DNA of 64,000 bases from Heterocephalus glaber (GCF_000247695.1 NW_004624784.1:15115228-15179227), one strand, 5' to 3'; positions 7,661 to 19,374 are shown, counted from the first letter of the stretch. The notes: a model not told the origin generated them from the sequence alone. Made by a program: numbers and translations.

Positions 7661-9390
7661 TGATGGAAATTCAATGAAATATTGGAGAGATGCAAGGTGT
7701 TTATTGACAGCTGTCATGACTTCTCCGTGAAAAACGGTGGGGATGGAACAGGGAAATCTTCAGGAAGGCTAGCTGGGTTCATTACAGTTAATTGGGGTTG
7801 GAGGCAGTTGGGGAGGTTAATGATGGGCCCAGATCCTTCTCTAATCTCTACCATGTTAGGAGTGGTTTCCCTACCCCTTCTTCAGCATCTGGAGCAGCAG
7901 GAGTGGAGGAGGGGGCACCACAACTGTTAGCTGAGCTGTGCTTCCTCTCAGAGGACCCCAGCAGAGAGTGACCATTAAATGACCTGGGAGGACACTGAGG
8001 CAAGTTGTCCCAGTCCATTCTGGTGGGGAACAAGAAGGAGGGAAGGAAAGTGAGTGGAGGAATCCTTTAGCCTTTGGCCAAACCACACCCCACTCCAAAG
8101 GGAGGAGTCAGGCACACAGATGCTGATGAGAAAGCTGAATGATGTATTAGACCAAAGCCGGAGCAGCTGGAGGCCCTGGAAAAGGAAGGTTCACTGCTGC
8201 TCTTTTCTGGTGGCTTCTAAGATCAGCACAGGGTGGATGATCCGAGCTACAGTGTCAAGTTATAGCAGAGGAGGACCTCCCAACCACAGAGCTGTTATGC
8301 CGGCTGGTGATGCTGGCTCCAGAAAGCTTTATAAACTCCAGATCTAACTCCAGGTCCCAGGCTTTTACCTCTAAATGCCATTGCTTGCCAGTTTATCAGG
8401 CACTATATATGTGGTGAGCAGCTATTCTCAGGGGGAGGTGTGTGACCTTTGAACCACCTTTTTCACAGAAAGGGTCAGAGGGTTACCTACCTATCCTTCT
8501 GGCTCACCTACGTTCAACCCTAACCCTAACCCAAGCAGTCCAGGACCTGCCCTGCTTGTCTAGGAACCCCTGAGAGCTGTCTTAGTTGGCCATCCACTGG
8601 GAAGTTTCTCTTCAGATTTGCCCTGTAGCATGCTGACTGGTAGGGAGTCCCCTGTTGGTGGCTACCCCCCTTTTCCACCTGCAGAAACCTTGGGGAGTGG
8701 ATTGCTTGCGGCAGCCTGTCAGGAGGCTTGGTGTGGTATGGCCAGGCAGGCCTGACAGCGGAAATTGGAAGCTGGCTGCTGTTTGACAGGTATATTATTC
8801 CCGCTGCCCTCGATTTATTTACCAAACAGCATGTAGAGCTCCCAGAAAGAGGGAGGGAGTCGAAGCTGAGGGGGCTCTGCAAGTGGTCAGGCAGCCTGTG
8901 CACTGATAGGACATCTACCTATGTGCAGCAAGGAGCAAGGAGCCAGGTTGGCAGGGGAGCTGGACCCCCAGGGGGGCCCCCCAGACCCTGTGCCTGGCTC
9001 AGAGCTGTCTGTGGGAGCATCCTCTAGGATGCTCAGCAGCAGGGGCTTCCTTAGCAATCCAGGGCCAGGGTCAGGGCTAGAGTTCTCATCAAAACTAAGT
9101 GAAGGGCTGCCTCAGAGGTGGTTTGGGAAAGGGCCTGCTATGTCCAGTACAGAGGGACAAGCAAGGAAGATGCTGAGGACAGGGACCCCTCTGGAGATGG
9201 TAGAAAAGCAAGGAAGCCCAGTAGGTTGTACAGGTGCAGGCGTCCAGAGAGGTCTGATCTTGAGCCTAGGCACTGGTTTGTCAAGTCGGGCACCTGGCAC
9301 TGGGCTCTGTCTGCCTTGAAAGGGACACCTGGTCCTAGTTTGCATACAGGTGTGGTATAGGCCAGTAACCAACCATGAGGATAAGCAGAA
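7661..9390. other. Unassigned sequence with a telomere-like block
   Basis: No confident repeat or gene. A 'gctttataaactc' TATA-like stretch lies near 8327. The section 8740-8900 has an even base composition and AT-rich motifs (for example 'ctcgatttatttaccaaac') that could mark a conserved non-coding element. This is untested. Confidence 0.4.
8516..8532 (-). repeat. Short interstitial telomere-like block
   Basis: The plus strand reads 'aaccctaaccctaaccc', about 2.8 units of CCCTAA (TTAGGG on the other strand). It is too short to be a chromosome end or a large interstitial telomere. Confidence 0.7.
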
Positions 9391-9394
9391 TATC

Positions 9395-9735
9395 TGAAAT
9401 CAGACAGACAGGGATGTGTCCCATGTGACCTCAGAGAGTTTGTGCCTTCTGAGGCACTGAGCTTTCCCTCCCTCAGTAAATGGTTATAAGCAGGGGCTAG
9501 ACAAGTAGCTCAGTGGTAGAGCACTTGCTTATCATGCATGAGGTCCTGGGTGCTATCTCCAGCACCACAAAGCAATAGCAAAAAAAACACAAAAAAACCC
9601 CAATAAATAAATAAGCAAAAGCCAGGAAAAATGGTTATATTTATAATGCCACTTCTTGGGACTATTGTGAGGAGTAAACAAGATAATCTGCATGAGAATG
9701 CTTTGTAAGCAGTAAAACAGCTTTTTAAAGGGCAC
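9395..9735 (+). repeat. MIR SINE, split by an ID insertion
   Basis: The left part (to 9488) has a 'gtgacctcagagag' block and 'ccctcagtaaatgg'. The right part (from 9629) continues with a 'gggactattgtgaggag' block, 'aacaagataat' and 'gctttgtaagcag'. Joined together these follow MIR order, and an ID SINE separates them. Confidence 0.7.
9489..9628 (+). mobile_element. ID-type SINE with perfect target duplication
   Basis: The tRNA-derived body contains a box-A-like 'agtagctcagtggtagag' and a box-B-like region, degenerate here ('gggtgctatctcc'). An A-rich tail with CA and AT interruptions follows. The 11-base sequence 'aaatggttata' is duplicated perfectly at 9478-9488 and 9629-9639. This indicates L1-mediated insertion that is fairly recent compared with the MIR it interrupts. 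Confidence 0.92.
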
Positions 9736-9824
9736 ACAAATAAATATAAAGCAAAGGCAGAATAAGCATTCCCCGGTTCATCCCCCAGTGTTGAATGGCA
9801 TGAATCACAGCCATGGGGCTGGGA

Positions 9825-10140
9825 ATGTCTGTGGTGTGTCAGTGGAGTGTATGTGGGAATGTGAGTGTGTGACTGGGCCGGTCCAGATGTGGCTTCACTC
9901 TGAAAGATGTGAGGAAACTCACCAGAGAAGCCTTCAGCTGAGAGTGTGTTGGGTCTCTGAGTGTGACCACATGCTGGTGTGCACATGGGTGCTAGAGAGG
10001 GTGTGGGGTGGGCCCTGTGAGATGAGAGTATATACATACAGGTGGGATGTTGGGGTCCATGTGCACTGGCACCCATGGGGGCAGGTGTGTGAGCTAGAAC
10101 GTGCATGCATGTGCTGGTTAGTGCACACTAGCACAACATG
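9825..10140 (+). repeat. TG-rich low-complexity tract
   Basis: Irregular GTG and TGTG-rich sequence with scattered 'gtgtgtg' and 'gtgcatg' words, probably a decayed microsatellite region. Open frames here on both strands (up to 198 residues) follow the low complexity and are not genes. Confidence 0.65.
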
Positions 10141-10189
10141 TAAGTGGGCATAGCAGTACCTGTTCTGTGCCACCCACCACTTAACCTGA

Positions 10190-10275
10190 TGCAAAATTTA
10201 TGGAGCACCAGGTTCTAGAAATGCAGAGATGGAGGAGGGAGGCTTGTCCTGACAGGGAGGCACAGATTAGAGCAG
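10190..10275 (-). repeat. L2 LINE 3'-end fragment, antisense
   Basis: The order 'tttatggagcaccagg', 'aatgcagagatgg' and 'gacagggaggcacagatt' matches the antisense L2 tail. It is short and diverged. Confidence 0.5.
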
Positions 10276-13035
10276 GCTGAATATAAGTCCCTTCCTCTGG
10301 GGCTTACCCCTCTATTCCCAGCTTCTGGACTGGGGACTTCCTTGGTATTTAATAATCAGTGTTCCTAGTCCACATTCCCCAAAGCACTGACTGTGGAAGG
10401 CCAGCCACCCTCAGGGTTCACAGAGGCAGAGCTATAGTCGGCTCAGATGTTGGGAGCTCAGGCAGGGGACAGAGGGAAGCACCGGGGGAAGGAATCCCTG
10501 TGGGTCCCATTTCCTGCAGGCCTCTGTGTTCCATCAGATTCTCAGGCTGAGGGAACCAAGCAGTGACAAGCTGAAGCATCTCTGGTATAGTGAGCATCTC
10601 ATGGGGACCACTGGGTACCTGGGAAGCAGATGCTCTGAGGCAGGCATCTCCAGGAACCTCAAACTTTTGTGTGACTCAGGAACCTCCTCTCTGGGGTCAT
10701 CAGGCTGGAAGGGAAACTCTGTAGAAGGTTCTTTCACAATGGTCATTTTCTCATGATGGCGAGGGGCTCCTGGGCATGGCAGGGCTGTAAGGATTTCAGG
10801 TTACATGCCCTGGGCCTGGCTCTAACACTGATGTCCAGGCTCTGCCCTGGCTCTGGCTTGTGGAATGGGCTGAGAGATGAGCCCCATATGCTGACTGCTT
10901 TAGAGGAAGGTGCCGTGGAGGCCAGCAGGGCATGTGGCACAGCAGCTGGTGCAGGGCAGTAAGCCTGAGGCCAGGCCCCTGTCACGTCCACTTACATGTC
11001 TGTGCCAGAGCTCAGCCCTCTGGGGAGAGGAGGGCAATATCGGAGAGGCCAGGGGACATCTGTCCCCTCAGTCCAGGCTAAGACATGCTCATCGCCCTTA
11101 GCCTATGTCCTGTTCCTGCTGGCTCTCCAGACCCAATGTTTCCCTGCATCCTCCCCCTCCACCGGTTGCCTTGCTGAGGGTGGCGATGCCTGCTTCATCT
11201 CTCCTGCCCGTCTCAGAGGACACTGTCTTGTCTCCCTCCTTCAGTCACTGATGTGCCCTCATCCTCCATCTCTCCCTCTGTCCACGCCTGCCCCTCCTCC
11301 CTCAGCCCATCCCCTGTCCTTGCTCCCTCCTTTTCTACTCTCTTCCCTCTCTGAACCTGAAGTGCTTTCACACTCAGTTCCATTTCCTGTCCTCTCTGGC
11401 CTGAGCCTCAGAGGTTGGTAAATGAGAAAGAGGAGGCTGGGGTCTGAGGGAGGCCAGGGAACCATGAGTCCTGGTTTCTTGATGGGGCTGCCACAACCCC
11501 AGAGAGGAGGGGACCCCTCAGCGACGTGCCACTACAGGCCCATGCACACACCCATGCACATACATGCTCACATGCTCACAGCACAACACCATACCATTAT
11601 GAGGTGGGGAGCCTGTTCCAAGAAAGAAAGAAAGATGAGAAATCAAAAGTGATGTTGCAGTTTCATGAACATCAGGCTCCTGAAGGGGGTGAGCAGATAA
11701 GGGAGGAAGGGGGCATGAGGGACCACACAGGTTGGCATGGGCTCATCTTGGCCTCAGTCCGTAGCCCAGAGCCCTGGAGTCTGACTGCAGGGCCTGCAGG
11801 AGGATTCAGCAGGTAACCCAGTGGGCCAGACCCAAGCTCCTGGTCCTGTGGCCACCAGCCTGAGATGGCAGGATCATGCTGACCTGTGCACTGCCTGTCC
11901 CCAGTCTTAAGGATCCTGGCTAATGGTGCAAAATCCTGTATCTTTTGCAGCCACTCCTCACCCTGCCCCCATGCCTCTGTGCTCCTGTCTTTCCATCAGG
12001 CCTGGCTGGCACAGGATACAGTGCTTTAAAACCTAGTAAAGTACAAACAAGACCCAAAGCACACAGAGCTTGGCAGTTGGCTGGCCAGGTCGAACCCTGG
12101 TGGGCTGCAGTGGCTGTGACTTGTTGCGGCATCACGCACAGCAGTCCTCCCTTCTCTGCCTTGGCCACCCATAGGGTAGTCAGCTCTCTGGTAGGCCCTC
12201 GGCCCTTTCATCCTAGCCTTTTCTCAGCCGTGGTGGCTCTACCTCCTGACCCCAAGGTGGGGAGGGACACTTGACCCTGGCCAGGTCAATGCAAGATTTC
12301 ATTACCTGGTCACAGGGATGGCCAGCTGTAGGATATTTGTTGGAAATTGTGGGAAGGGGCTCTCTTCCCCTTGGCCTAGCTAAGCTAGTAGTGGTACATC
12401 GGAAGCTGCTTTGTCACCCCATGGGGAAACTGCCTGAGAATAAAGCCCGCACAGGACAGCAGAGCCAGTGCCTGACAAAATGTGCTTGAAACATTGAAAA
12501 CATTCACTTATGCCAGTCAATTACTTCTTTTTCTTGCAAAAGCCAATGTGACCAGAGTTTCTGTCATTTGCAAAGTAAGAAGTTAATTACTACAGAGAAG
12601 TGACTTAGCCTCTCTGAACTTGAGTTTCCTCAGCTGTAAAATTATCTTTGTTATGAATTCTAAAAGCATCCATTCTGAAGGGTACCCGTTAGGCCTGTGA
12701 GAAGGGGCAGATTATTTTTGTGCAAAGCTTTTGCCATTGGTCTGTCACTTGATTCTTTAAAGAATCCTGTGAGACTCCTGGACTGAATATGATGGCCTAC
12801 TTTCAGAGGAAGAAGCTCTGAGTCAGGGGCGTAACAGGTGCCAGTAGCTTCTGTGAGTGCCCAGATGCTCACCATGGACCCTCCTTGGTGTCTGCCTGGG
12901 CGTGGTGTGGGATGGGGACTGGCCTGTAAGGCCTGAATGTACTGGACCCGCACCTCTGGGTTCCCCTGGGTTCTGCTGATGGGGAATCTACAAAAGAGGA
13001 ACCAAGGGATGGAGGAGTATTGTTTCAAGGTATTG
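10276..13035. other. Unassigned sequence
   Basis: No gene or confident repeat. It contains a pyrimidine-rich run at 11225-11400, a (GAAA)-type stretch near 11619-11636, CA-rich words at 11538-11590 and a possible MIR trace at 12595-12660 ('gcctctctgaacttgag', 'ctgtaaaatta'). Open frames are overlapping and domainless. Confidence 0.45.
11225..11400 (+). repeat. Pyrimidine-rich tract
   Basis: A long C/T-biased stretch with runs such as 'ccctcctccctcagcccat'. It could be low-complexity sequence or a decayed L2. It creates an artificial open frame at 10996-11421. Confidence 0.6.
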
Positions 13036-13039
13036 TTTT

Positions 13040-13240
13040 CCTTCCTTGGGGCTACTTAGGGTGGACATGTGCCTTGACTGGAAGTTCATGCTCCTCCTAT
13101 GGTGGCCTCCTTCTTCAGACAGCTCAGCTTCCACTGGAGTCCATCTAATACATGTGCAGAATATTCCTTTATTAAACCCTTTCTGGCTTTTATCCTGGTT
13201 TGTGTGAGCCCTGATTCCCCCAGAGACTGACATTATTCAC
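13040..13240 (+). mobile_element. Possible LTR 3' fragment
   Basis: A 'tttattaaaccctttctgg' stretch resembling a polyadenylation signal region, followed by 'ttttatcctggtttgtgtg', recalls the end of a rodent LTR. No promoter part or terminal duplication was found, so this is a tentative call. Confidence 0.3.
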
Positions 13241-13339
13241 ACAAAACCACACAGCTGTTTGAATTTAGGTACATAGATCCTGCATCCTATGACTTTACAT
13301 TCCCTGGAATGATCCACAGCTCCTGGGACCCCTCCCAAT

Positions 13340-13612
13340 TCTGCCTTCTTCCACACCCTGTCCCAAAGCTTTCCTGAGTCCTTACTCTCCTACCTCACCC
13401 CTGTCAGAACTCCGCTCCCCTCCTTGATTCCCTCTTCATGCTGTTGGCATCTCTGTTTGGTGTCAGTTACTGGGTGTCCATCTCACCCTCCCTGGGGCAG
13501 AAGGATCATGGATAATTCTATCTTTTTCTCCGGTGCCCATGCCACTGCCCCCAGCACAGGACCTGCCTGGCACATAGTAGGAGCTCAATGGCCTTTGGTT
13601 GAATTCAGTGAC
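13340..13612 (+). repeat. L2 LINE 3' end, sense
   Basis: It ends in a recognisable L2 tail, 'gacctgcctggcacatagta' followed by 'ggagctcaatggcc' and 'ttggttgaattcagtga'. The upstream C/T-rich body fits L2. It is old and non-coding. Confidence 0.65.
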
Positions 13613-13639
13613 AGAACCAAGAGCAGCTCCCTGTGATGC

Positions 13640-13770
13640 AGCCACAGTAGCCTCTGTACCTCTGTTTGGAATACCTATCCCTCCTGAAGCTTGGAGCTTT
13701 CCTCATCCTTCCAGGTGCAGCTCAAGCATCCCCTTCTCCGGAAGTTCTTCCCTGGTGGGTGGCATGGCAC
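13640..13770 (+). repeat. L2 LINE internal fragment, sense
   Basis: The 'ggaatacctatccctcc' block, followed by 'tcatccttccaggtgcagct' and 'ccggaagttcttccctgg', matches an internal L2 stretch. In L2 this lies upstream of the tail, yet here it follows an L2 tail, so this is a separate L2 piece. Confidence 0.6.
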
Positions 13771-13960
13771 CTGGGCCACATCAAGGAGTCATTCAGCAGC
13801 CTAAAGGACTCAGGCCCTGCTTGGCTCAGTCCCTCCAGGCCAGGGGCACTCAAAGTTGGAATGGCTCATGTCAGAGCTCCACCCCATCATTGAACACTGT
13901 GCTCAGTGCATGGCAAACACAAAGCAGTGACCATTTCTTTTACTTAAAAATACCCACCTT

Positions 13961-14150
13961 GGAGGGGCAGGGTGGTGGATGCCTGTAATCCCAGCACTCT
14001 AGGAGACTAAAACAGTAGGATTGCAAGTTCAAGTCCAGCCTGGGCAATTTAGTGACTTAGTGAGATTCTATGTCAAAATAAAAACATACAAAAAGGGCTG
14101 GGGATGTAGCTCAGTGTGAAGATCCTGGGTTCAATCTCCTACTGTAAAAT
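13961..14150 (+). mobile_element. B1-ID dimeric SINE
   Basis: A 7SL-derived B1 half ('gatgcctgtaatcccagcac', 'agttcaagtccagcctggg') is joined through an A-rich linker to an ID half ('gggctggggatgtagctcag', 'cctgggttcaatctcc'). The ID half is shortened. Such dimers are characteristic of squirrel-related rodents. No clear target duplication is visible. Confidence 0.85.
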
Positions 14151-14519
14151 AAACAGGAAGCCACCTCCATATTGGGGTATGGATCGGCCTTTACTGTACA
14201 GTCTGTGGCAGCTCTTGCTTGGATGCTGGGCTCACTAGAAAATGGTCTGATAGGACGATGTGGCCTTTGAGTGTAGGCAGTGTTTCCCCTAAAAGCAGCC
14301 GGACACTGTGGTGGTCATCCAGGGAAGGGGAAAGTTCTCAGACAAGCATTCAGAACAGGGGAGTCCTCCTTCATGTACAGGAGTGACAACTTGGCCTGGA
14401 CCTGCAGGACCCAGGATATTTGGGAAGAATTCATGGAAAGCAGGGGTTAAAGGTGCCTGCCCTACGGACAGCAGCAAGAGCCATCAGCAAGCGGGCATGT
14501 GCTGTGTGCAGAGCCCTGT
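14151..14519. other. Unassigned sequence
   Basis: Nothing recognised. Confidence 0.4.
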
Positions 14520-14650
14520 GCTTGGGGTTTAGTGCTTATGGCACTATTGTCTCCAGTTTCCAGATGAGGAACTGCACTTTAGAACAATGAAGCAGCTTTC
14601 CGAGGCAATGCAGTAAGGAAGATCTGGGGTTCAGATCCAGCCTGGTTCTA
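14520..14650 (-). repeat. MIR SINE, antisense
   Basis: The reversed MIR order is seen on the plus strand: 'ccagtttccagatgagga', then 'agcagctttccgaggcaatg' and 'ggggttcagatccagcctgg'. Confidence 0.7.
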
Positions 14651-16164
14651 AAGCTGGTGATGGCAATTGAAAGGATGTGGGGAGGATCAGGAGAAGGACC
14701 CTGTGGGGTCCCCACCCTGATTATGAGCCACTGAGCCTTAAAGTCCCATTGCCTGGCTATCTTTGATGTGATGTGTGAGTGTGTCACTTGGTACCTGTCT
14801 GGCTCACCTGCAGGGACTTGAAGAGAGGGTCATGTGGCCAGGAATGAGCCCGAGTGTCTGGGAAGCTGGCCTGGCCTAAAGCCAGAGTGTGGGTCAGTGA
14901 GAGTGCCCAAGGGAAAGGGAGACTTGGCTCAGAGGAGGGACTGCTTACCTCAGTGCCAGCTGGCACAGTGTGCCCTCCTGCTAGTGTATGGCCCAGGCAG
15001 CCAGGCTAGAAAGGGAAGACCCTGGAACACTGGACTCAGTGCAGGCTTGGTGAGACTTGACTCTAAATGTTCTAACCACAGAGGAACCACACCTTGCCTG
15101 AGCTTTTGAAGAGAAGGCCAGGCTTGTAACTCCAGGCTTTAGGATCCCAGCATCCTTTTTGGTCCCCACCCTGGGAGCCCTAAAGACAACAAAGCATGCC
15201 CCAGAGCCAGCCCAGGGAGGTGAACAGGCCATCCTGTGCTTCCAGATCCATGTCAAACTGCAGCTGTAAAAGGAGATACATTTTTACATTATCTGCCGCT
15301 CTAGCTCTTCTGTTCCATGTTGAACTCCAAGTTGGTTCTACAAAGGGAGAAGGTACATGGGTGCCCAGGGCAAGGAAGCAGAGGCTGGGACTGCACCTTG
15401 GGCCTCCTTCCTTAGGACCCTGCAGAGATGCCTTGGGTAGCACCAAAGCTCCTCTCTCTTTCTCTCAATCTCTCTCCCTCCTGGTAGCCCAAGGGAGAGC
15501 TCTGGACCCTGGTGGGTAATGCAGTATCGACAAGTTGCTTCTCTTCACTCAGTAACCAGCTTGGTGCACAACAGATCAATTTGCAATCAGAGCTGCTTCC
15601 TGGGCCCAGCACCACCACCAGTGCTAACCAAGAGCTGGGGTTGGGACCACAGTTGCCTGCTTTCCTGCCTGCCACCCTCCTTGACAAGGGCTGAAGGTGC
15701 AGGGAGGAGGAGGAGTTGTAAGCACATGGGGTATATGTGGACAGGTGCCAGGACTGGGGCCTGGGCATTTGAATAGTTATATAGTTTCAGAGTGATTCTA
15801 ATGAGGTGAGTGGGTCTGACAGGTAGGGAAACTCAGGCTCTGGGAGTAGAAGTGAACTGACAAATCCCCTAAGTAGAGTGGTGGGTGACCACAGGAGTGG
15901 TGGGAGTTAAGTGGGCTTGGAGCTTCCTGGAGGAGGAAGGGGCTGAAGCAGGTACAGCAGGAGTGGAGGAGGGGCTTGGCAGAAGAAAGAGGTGGGTTGA
16001 CCCTCACAGGGAGACAGTCCTGAGTGAAGGACTCTGAAATGACCCTGGGCACATCTCATCCTCTTCTGGAGACAAACTGAACCCATGGGGAGAGTCGCCC
16101 CTTTGCCTGCCTTGGCTTGGGCTCCAGAGAGGAGCAGACAGGCCCAGGGAAGATGCCCCTCTGT
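14651..16164. other. Unassigned sequence
   Basis: No gene or confident repeat. AT-richer sequence at 15250-15300 ('aaggagatacatttttacat') contrasts with its GC-rich surroundings and could be a conserved non-coding element. This is only a possibility. Confidence 0.4.
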
Positions 16165-16300
16165 GGTGTCAAGTCTAAGAGGACTTCCTGCAAGAGGTAG
16201 AAGATGGATTTTAGGAGTTCCCTCAGTGGCAGATGAGATGTAGAGCAATAAGCAGAGGGGAGATGGTGGTCCGGTCCTGAGAGAGACCACCGAGGGCAGG
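16165..16300 (-). repeat. Possible L2 fragment, antisense
   Basis: The order 'gaggacttcctgcaagagg', 'agatggattttaggagttc' and 'gagatgtagagcaataagca' weakly resembles antisense L2. Low certainty. Confidence 0.3.
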
Positions 16301-16324
16301 TTTGGCACAAGAACATTGAGAGTC

Positions 16325-16470
16325 AGCAGATGTGTACTAGAGTCCCAGCTCTGCAACTGTCAGCCATTTACCCATACCATGCCTCAGTTTTCTCAATGTA
16401 AAATGGGAATAGTAATACCAGTTCTCCCCTAAGGGAGAGATGCTTTTGAACAGGGAGTTACTGTACAGAC
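16325..16470 (+). repeat. MIR SINE (first of three in a row)
   Basis: MIR core in order: 'agagtcccagctctgcaact', 'catgcctcagttttctcaat', 'gtaaaatgggaatagtaata' and 'gggagagatgcttttgaac'. Confidence 0.75.
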
Positions 16471-16475
16471 AGAAA

Positions 16476-16672
16476 GAGCAGGTTCTGCAGTCCCATAGAT
16501 AATGGGCTTTAACCCAGCCCTGCTGCTTCCTAGCCACACAACCTGCAGACAAGTTACTTAAGTGTCATCATCTGTAAAATGAGGATTATGAACCTCTACA
16601 TCACAAGATGAATTTGTGTTGTCAGTGAGAGAATGTGTCCCTGGCACATAGCAGCTCAATTAACGTCACAGC
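16476..16672 (+). repeat. MIR SINE (second of three)
   Basis: A second MIR directly follows in the same orientation: 'taacccagccctgctgcttc', 'acaagttacttaagtgtcat', 'ctgtaaaatgaggattatga' and a tail 'ccctggcacatagcagctca'. Confidence 0.75.
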
Positions 16673-16689
16673 TGTTCGTAGGGAGCAGT

Positions 16690-16862
16690 GTGGTGGGTGG
16701 AAAAGGGACATTTTGATCTGGTCACAGCTCTGACCAGTGGCCTGTCCTTTCTGGACCTCTCTGGTCTCAGTTTCTGTATGTAGAAAGTCAGAATGTTGCC
16801 ACAAAGCTCAGTGGGTCTCCGTGAGCAGTCCCAGCACAGTGGAGGTTCTCAGTACCTGACGG
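16690..16862 (+). repeat. MIR-like SINE (third of three)
   Basis: A weaker MIR in the same orientation: 'cctgtcctttctggacctct', 'ctcagtttctgtatgtagaa', and a tail 'cagcacagtggaggttctca'. Confidence 0.45.
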
Positions 16863-18554
16863 GGACTGCTCCCAGCCAGAAGGGCTAGGCCGATGCCTCA
16901 GTGAATTAGCTGGCCATACAACAAAGAGGTGAGAGCAGGGAGAACAAACAGGAGGCAAGAAGAGGAGCCAGGCACTCGGAATTAGAAGTCCAAATAACCC
17001 TGACCCTAGCTGGCACCGCTGGCTGCCAGGGGCTGCCCTTGGCCCTGTCCTACTTCTGCCCTAGGGAACAGCTGGGTTGTGTTCCCGACTGGATCAGCCC
17101 TTGGGCCCAGCTATGAGCCCAGGTTCTGGCCTCCCCACCTGGCATTGATGGATGCTCAAGCGGGTGACTGTGAGGGCTGCAGCCAGGATCAATACTCTAA
17201 TCAACACTGCACGGAACCCGCCAGCGCTTTGTCCCCCCCCCCCAACCTGGGTGGGTGTTGGGAGTTGCCCAGAGGAGAGAGAGATTAATTCCAAAGGCTA
17301 AGAACTCTGCTGGATGAATAATTGAATCTGTTGAGCATGAGGCCCAAGCATGAAGCGGACATAGATGGGACACTGAGCTGCCTCTCCAGCTTGGAAAGGG
17401 GGCCTCCAGGGCTGTCCTGGCAAAGGCAAGATTGGGGAAAAAGACTAGAGCTCAGATGACCTTGTCACCTCCTGCTCTCTGGTCTTTCTGCCCACACTGA
17501 CTCCCTGCTGCATGCCCCATCCCTTTCTATGACAGCTCAGTGTCCTCCCAATCCCTTTCCCCTTCAGAGTCCTTCCTGAGGTCTGCAGCCTTGCAGTGTG
17601 GCGCAGCCCCTGACTCTTCCCTCTGTGCAGGGCTCAGCCTGATGCCTTCTGTCAGGGAGCAGAGTGCTATGCTGCAGCCCTTGCCCTGAACGGGTGCTGA
17701 GGCCTGTAGGGCCACCTGTAGTGGAGGCTTTTGTCTTCCTGCTTACTAGGTGCTAATCCCCTCTCTCTTGAGTGGCCACCTGGGTTGTGTGCCTGAGAGC
17801 GAGCGTAAGAGATTGATAGGTTTCCCCTTGGGTCCTCATGCCCACCTTGATGCTTCTATGGAGCCAGCCTCTCTTGCCACCCCGGGGCCTGTCTACCTTA
17901 CCCCACTCCAGAAAGAAGGGACATCTCCCTCAGCGCCTGCCCAGGTATTGAGGCCTGCAGGAGTTCCACCTGGGAACGGCCTGGTCCTACTTATGGCTCT
18001 GCTAGGGTTTAGCTACATGACCTTGATTCACTTTGCCCCACTGAACCTCTCTTTTTTCAGTTGCATAGGAGGAGAACATAATCTGCTCTCCTGGACCCAA
18101 GGGGATTTCTAAGCATAGAAAATGCAATAGTGCTTTCTAATGGCCTGCAAAGGCTCAGCTCAGGAGGACGGTATCAGCACTGGGCTCAAGCCCAGGCTGC
18201 GGTCTCCAGACCTCATGATATCAATCCACCAAATCCCACAGCTTGCAAAAGACAGAATGAGAGACTGGATGGATGTGGGGAGACCCTTTGGCTGGACCCC
18301 CAGAACTCTGTATCTTCTTCTGTCATCTCTCATCTGGATTTTGCACACAGTTCTGGTGGCCACAGAAGCCTGTGCTTATGTTGAAGGTTAGGGTTCTGGG
18401 AATAGGGAGCAGTGGCCACAGGTCTGGCTGAACAGGGCAGCATCTATGGCCATTATTGGCCTCATGGCCTCAGAGTCACTCCTCACTCAGCAGTCAAGAC
18501 TGCTCCTGGGCAACCTTAAACTATCTAGAAGGTCACAGATAAGAGAGATCTTAG
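16863..18554. other. Unassigned sequence
   Basis: No gene or confident repeat. A C homopolymer lies near 17231-17242. An AT-rich block at 17280-17335 ('gagattaattccaaagg', 'gaataattgaatc') stands out from its GC-rich surroundings and could be a regulatory element. Frames here are domainless. Confidence 0.4.
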
Positions 18555-18655
18555 AAGATTTGCAGGTAAGACCACCTAAGCTCAGAGAGGGCCTGTGACC
18601 AGAGAGGTGAAGGTCACATAGCAAGCAGAGGTAGGAGCCTGATGCTGGGCCACTG
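18555..18655 (-). repeat. MIR fragment, antisense
   Basis: The reversed MIR core is visible: 'ctcagagagggcctgtgacc', 'gaaggtcacatagcaagcag' and 'ggagcctgatgctgggc'. Confidence 0.6.
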
Positions 18656-19374
18656 CTGTCACATCAGATGGGTGGTTTGCAAAGTACGTTCCAGAGGCCA
18701 TTAGGCCTGCAGAGATGCCCTGGAGGTGTCTTAATGGGAGGGGATAATGAAGGCTAGAGTGATCAAGACTTAATTTCTCCCTTCCCCATATCCATTTTAG
18801 CCAGACCTGCTCCTTCCTCTTTGGTCTGAATTTAATTTCTGGGTAAAATGTATGAAAAATAGAATTCTGTTGCAAAAAAAAAAGTGTGAAAGCTTCTGCC
18901 TTGCATGCATTGCCCAACTGTCACCCAGTGTTGTCTCCTGAGCCCCTGACCATGCCCCACTCAGCCCTTCCCCTTGTCACCTGGCCCTGCACACTGTCCT
19001 CATCTGCCCCTGAATGGTTCCGAGCTCTTCAGGCCACATCTCTCCGGACACCTCTTACCCCCTCTCTGCAATCAGAGTCAGCCTTGTAACCAGCCAGCCC
19101 TAATGGCTCCTCCGCTAAAGACATAATGGACAGAGCCTTTGTCCCAAGCATCCATTTGGTGTTTAACAGCCACTGTCTCTAAATTTGCCTCCCAGGTCTT
19201 GGAGGCCAGCCAAGAGATGTTCCTGGACAAGAGGTTCTCAAGGCTCCTTTCCCACACTGTGAACTCCAGTGCCTGCTCCGCTGCCTGGAGAGGTTTGAGA
19301 AGGCAAGAGTCAGCAGGTGGAAAGGGCACAGGCCAGAGCTTCCTGGCTGCTAAACGGAATTGTGTTCCATCTTC
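18656..19374. other. Unassigned sequence
   Basis: An L2-like C/T-rich part lies at 18890-19085, but too weakly to call. The section 19115-19200 ('agacataatggacagagcc', 'atttggtgtttaacagccac') may be conserved non-coding sequence. Confidence 0.35.

Noticed and set aside
8516..8532. Chromosome-end or fusion signature
   Set aside because: Fewer than three telomeric units, with unique sequence on both sides, so not evidence for a telomere or a fusion.
9510..10106. 198-residue minus-strand open frame
   Set aside because: It covers an ID SINE and a TG-rich low-complexity tract.
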